Of a stretch of 64,000 bases of DNA, positions 63,736-64,000 are shown one piece after another (the first letter of the stretch is position 1; each line of letters begins with the position of its first letter). The translations under genes were made by a program, and so were the position numbers. Under the pieces are notes generated by a model. The model ran no database searches and had not been told where the DNA came from. It worked only from the letters and a program-made list of their open reading frames with translations. The DNA is from Sphaerisporangium fuscum. GTDB lineage: Bacteria > Actinomycetota > Actinomycetes > Streptosporangiales > Streptosporangiaceae. The DNA lies in NCBI RefSeq assembly GCF_018531465.1, contig NZ_JAHDTF010000010.1:1-64000 (forward strand), given 5' to 3'.

Positions 63736-64000
63736 GATCGTCCCTTCATCACCTGGTCGTGGAGCCTGGAGCTCTCACATTCGGAGCTCACTCAACTTGT
63801 GGAGCACCGTTTCGCATGTCACCATACCGAACGTAGCGACACGGCGACGCAGGGTGAGCGAATCTGGGATCGATCCTTCGACCCAGGAGTGTCGGGTCGC
63901 GTCCAGATCAGGAAAGAGGTCGGGCCGGGGTGGGACTCGCTTGCGACGGCATGCCCACTCCGGCCCTCGACGGAAGGAAGCGCTCGCATGGAGCACTCCA
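63736..64000. other. end of window, no gene seen
   Basis: The region upstream of the DUF5753 regulator holds its promoter on the minus strand and no convincing coding frame. Many cassettes of this type include a third gene (an ATP-binding anti-sigma-like protein) here; if present in this genome it lies beyond the window. Confidence 0.4.

Noticed and set aside
63775-63996. 73-codon minus-strand frame at the window end
   Set aside because: Composition and start context do not support a gene, and it covers the likely promoter of the DUF5753 regulator.

Overview
The window is about 64 kb of very GC-rich chromosomal DNA from a filamentous-type actinobacterium, most likely a member of the Streptosporangiaceae or a close relative. 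The reasons are strong third-position GC bias, frequent GTG and TTG starts, several leaderless-looking promoters, and families typical of that group: a DUF5753 regulator paired with DUF397, a SARP/NB-ARC/TPR regulator, an actinobacterial IHF-like protein, acVLRF1, and lipoprotein-type ABC binding proteins. I see no rRNA, tRNA, CRISPR array, transposase or prophage. The first 75 bases are G/C homopolymer runs that look like a contig edge.

Layout. 0.1-6 kb: small secreted proteins, LysE and EamA exporters, a 42-residue peptide gene built of three copies of an 11-residue TAGTTWD repeat, and two tandem secreted paralogues with TTG starts. 6-9.7 kb: a degenerate EAL protein with a C-terminal regulatory region, a Dabb-domain protein, a TetR regulator and the ribosome-rescue hydrolase acVLRF1. 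10-20.4 kb: one long operon behind a consensus promoter, with four different luciferase-like (LLM) flavin monooxygenases followed by a complete dipeptide/oligopeptide-type ABC importer; seven of its eight genes are joined by start/stop overlaps. It probably imports and oxidises an organosulfur or organonitrogen compound. 20.5-23.4 kb: a secreted 5'-nucleotidase and an orphan, N-terminally short histidine kinase. 23.5-26.7 kb: an ABC-F ATPase, a small HTH protein and an enoyl-CoA hydratase-like protein.

26.8-39.3 kb: ABC exporter, sulfotransferase, LD-carboxypeptidase, an unknown protein, GH15 glucanohydrolase, the divergent YczE/MocR pair, a POT peptide transporter and a long-chain acyl-CoA ligase. 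39.4-43.6 kb: two related secreted beta-rich proteins, a small unknown protein, an IHF paralogue and a secreted zinc carboxypeptidase. 43.65-43.9 kb: a duplicated hairpin-forming intergenic element. 44-54.8 kb: aldo/keto reductase, XRE-cupin regulator, methyltransferase, SRPBCC protein, SDR, DHA2 exporter, a CMD/ABM pair divergent from a large SARP-type regulator, and an epoxide hydrolase.

54.8-62.1 kb: a sugar-utilisation locus with a ROK repressor, binding protein, two permeases, a secreted DUF4874/DUF4832 protein and a divergent Gfo/Idh dehydrogenase. It lacks its own ATPase, so it presumably uses a shared one. 62.1-63.7 kb: a frameshifted lipoprotein gene and the DUF397/DUF5753 pair, which has lower GC than its surroundings.

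Most of the window is transport, redox catabolism and secretion under local regulators. The best candidates for something undescribed are the TAGTTWD repeat peptide, the four-monooxygenase import operon with its leader, the ABC-F gene with two symmetric rare-codon patches (one with a TTA codon), and the duplicated hairpin element.
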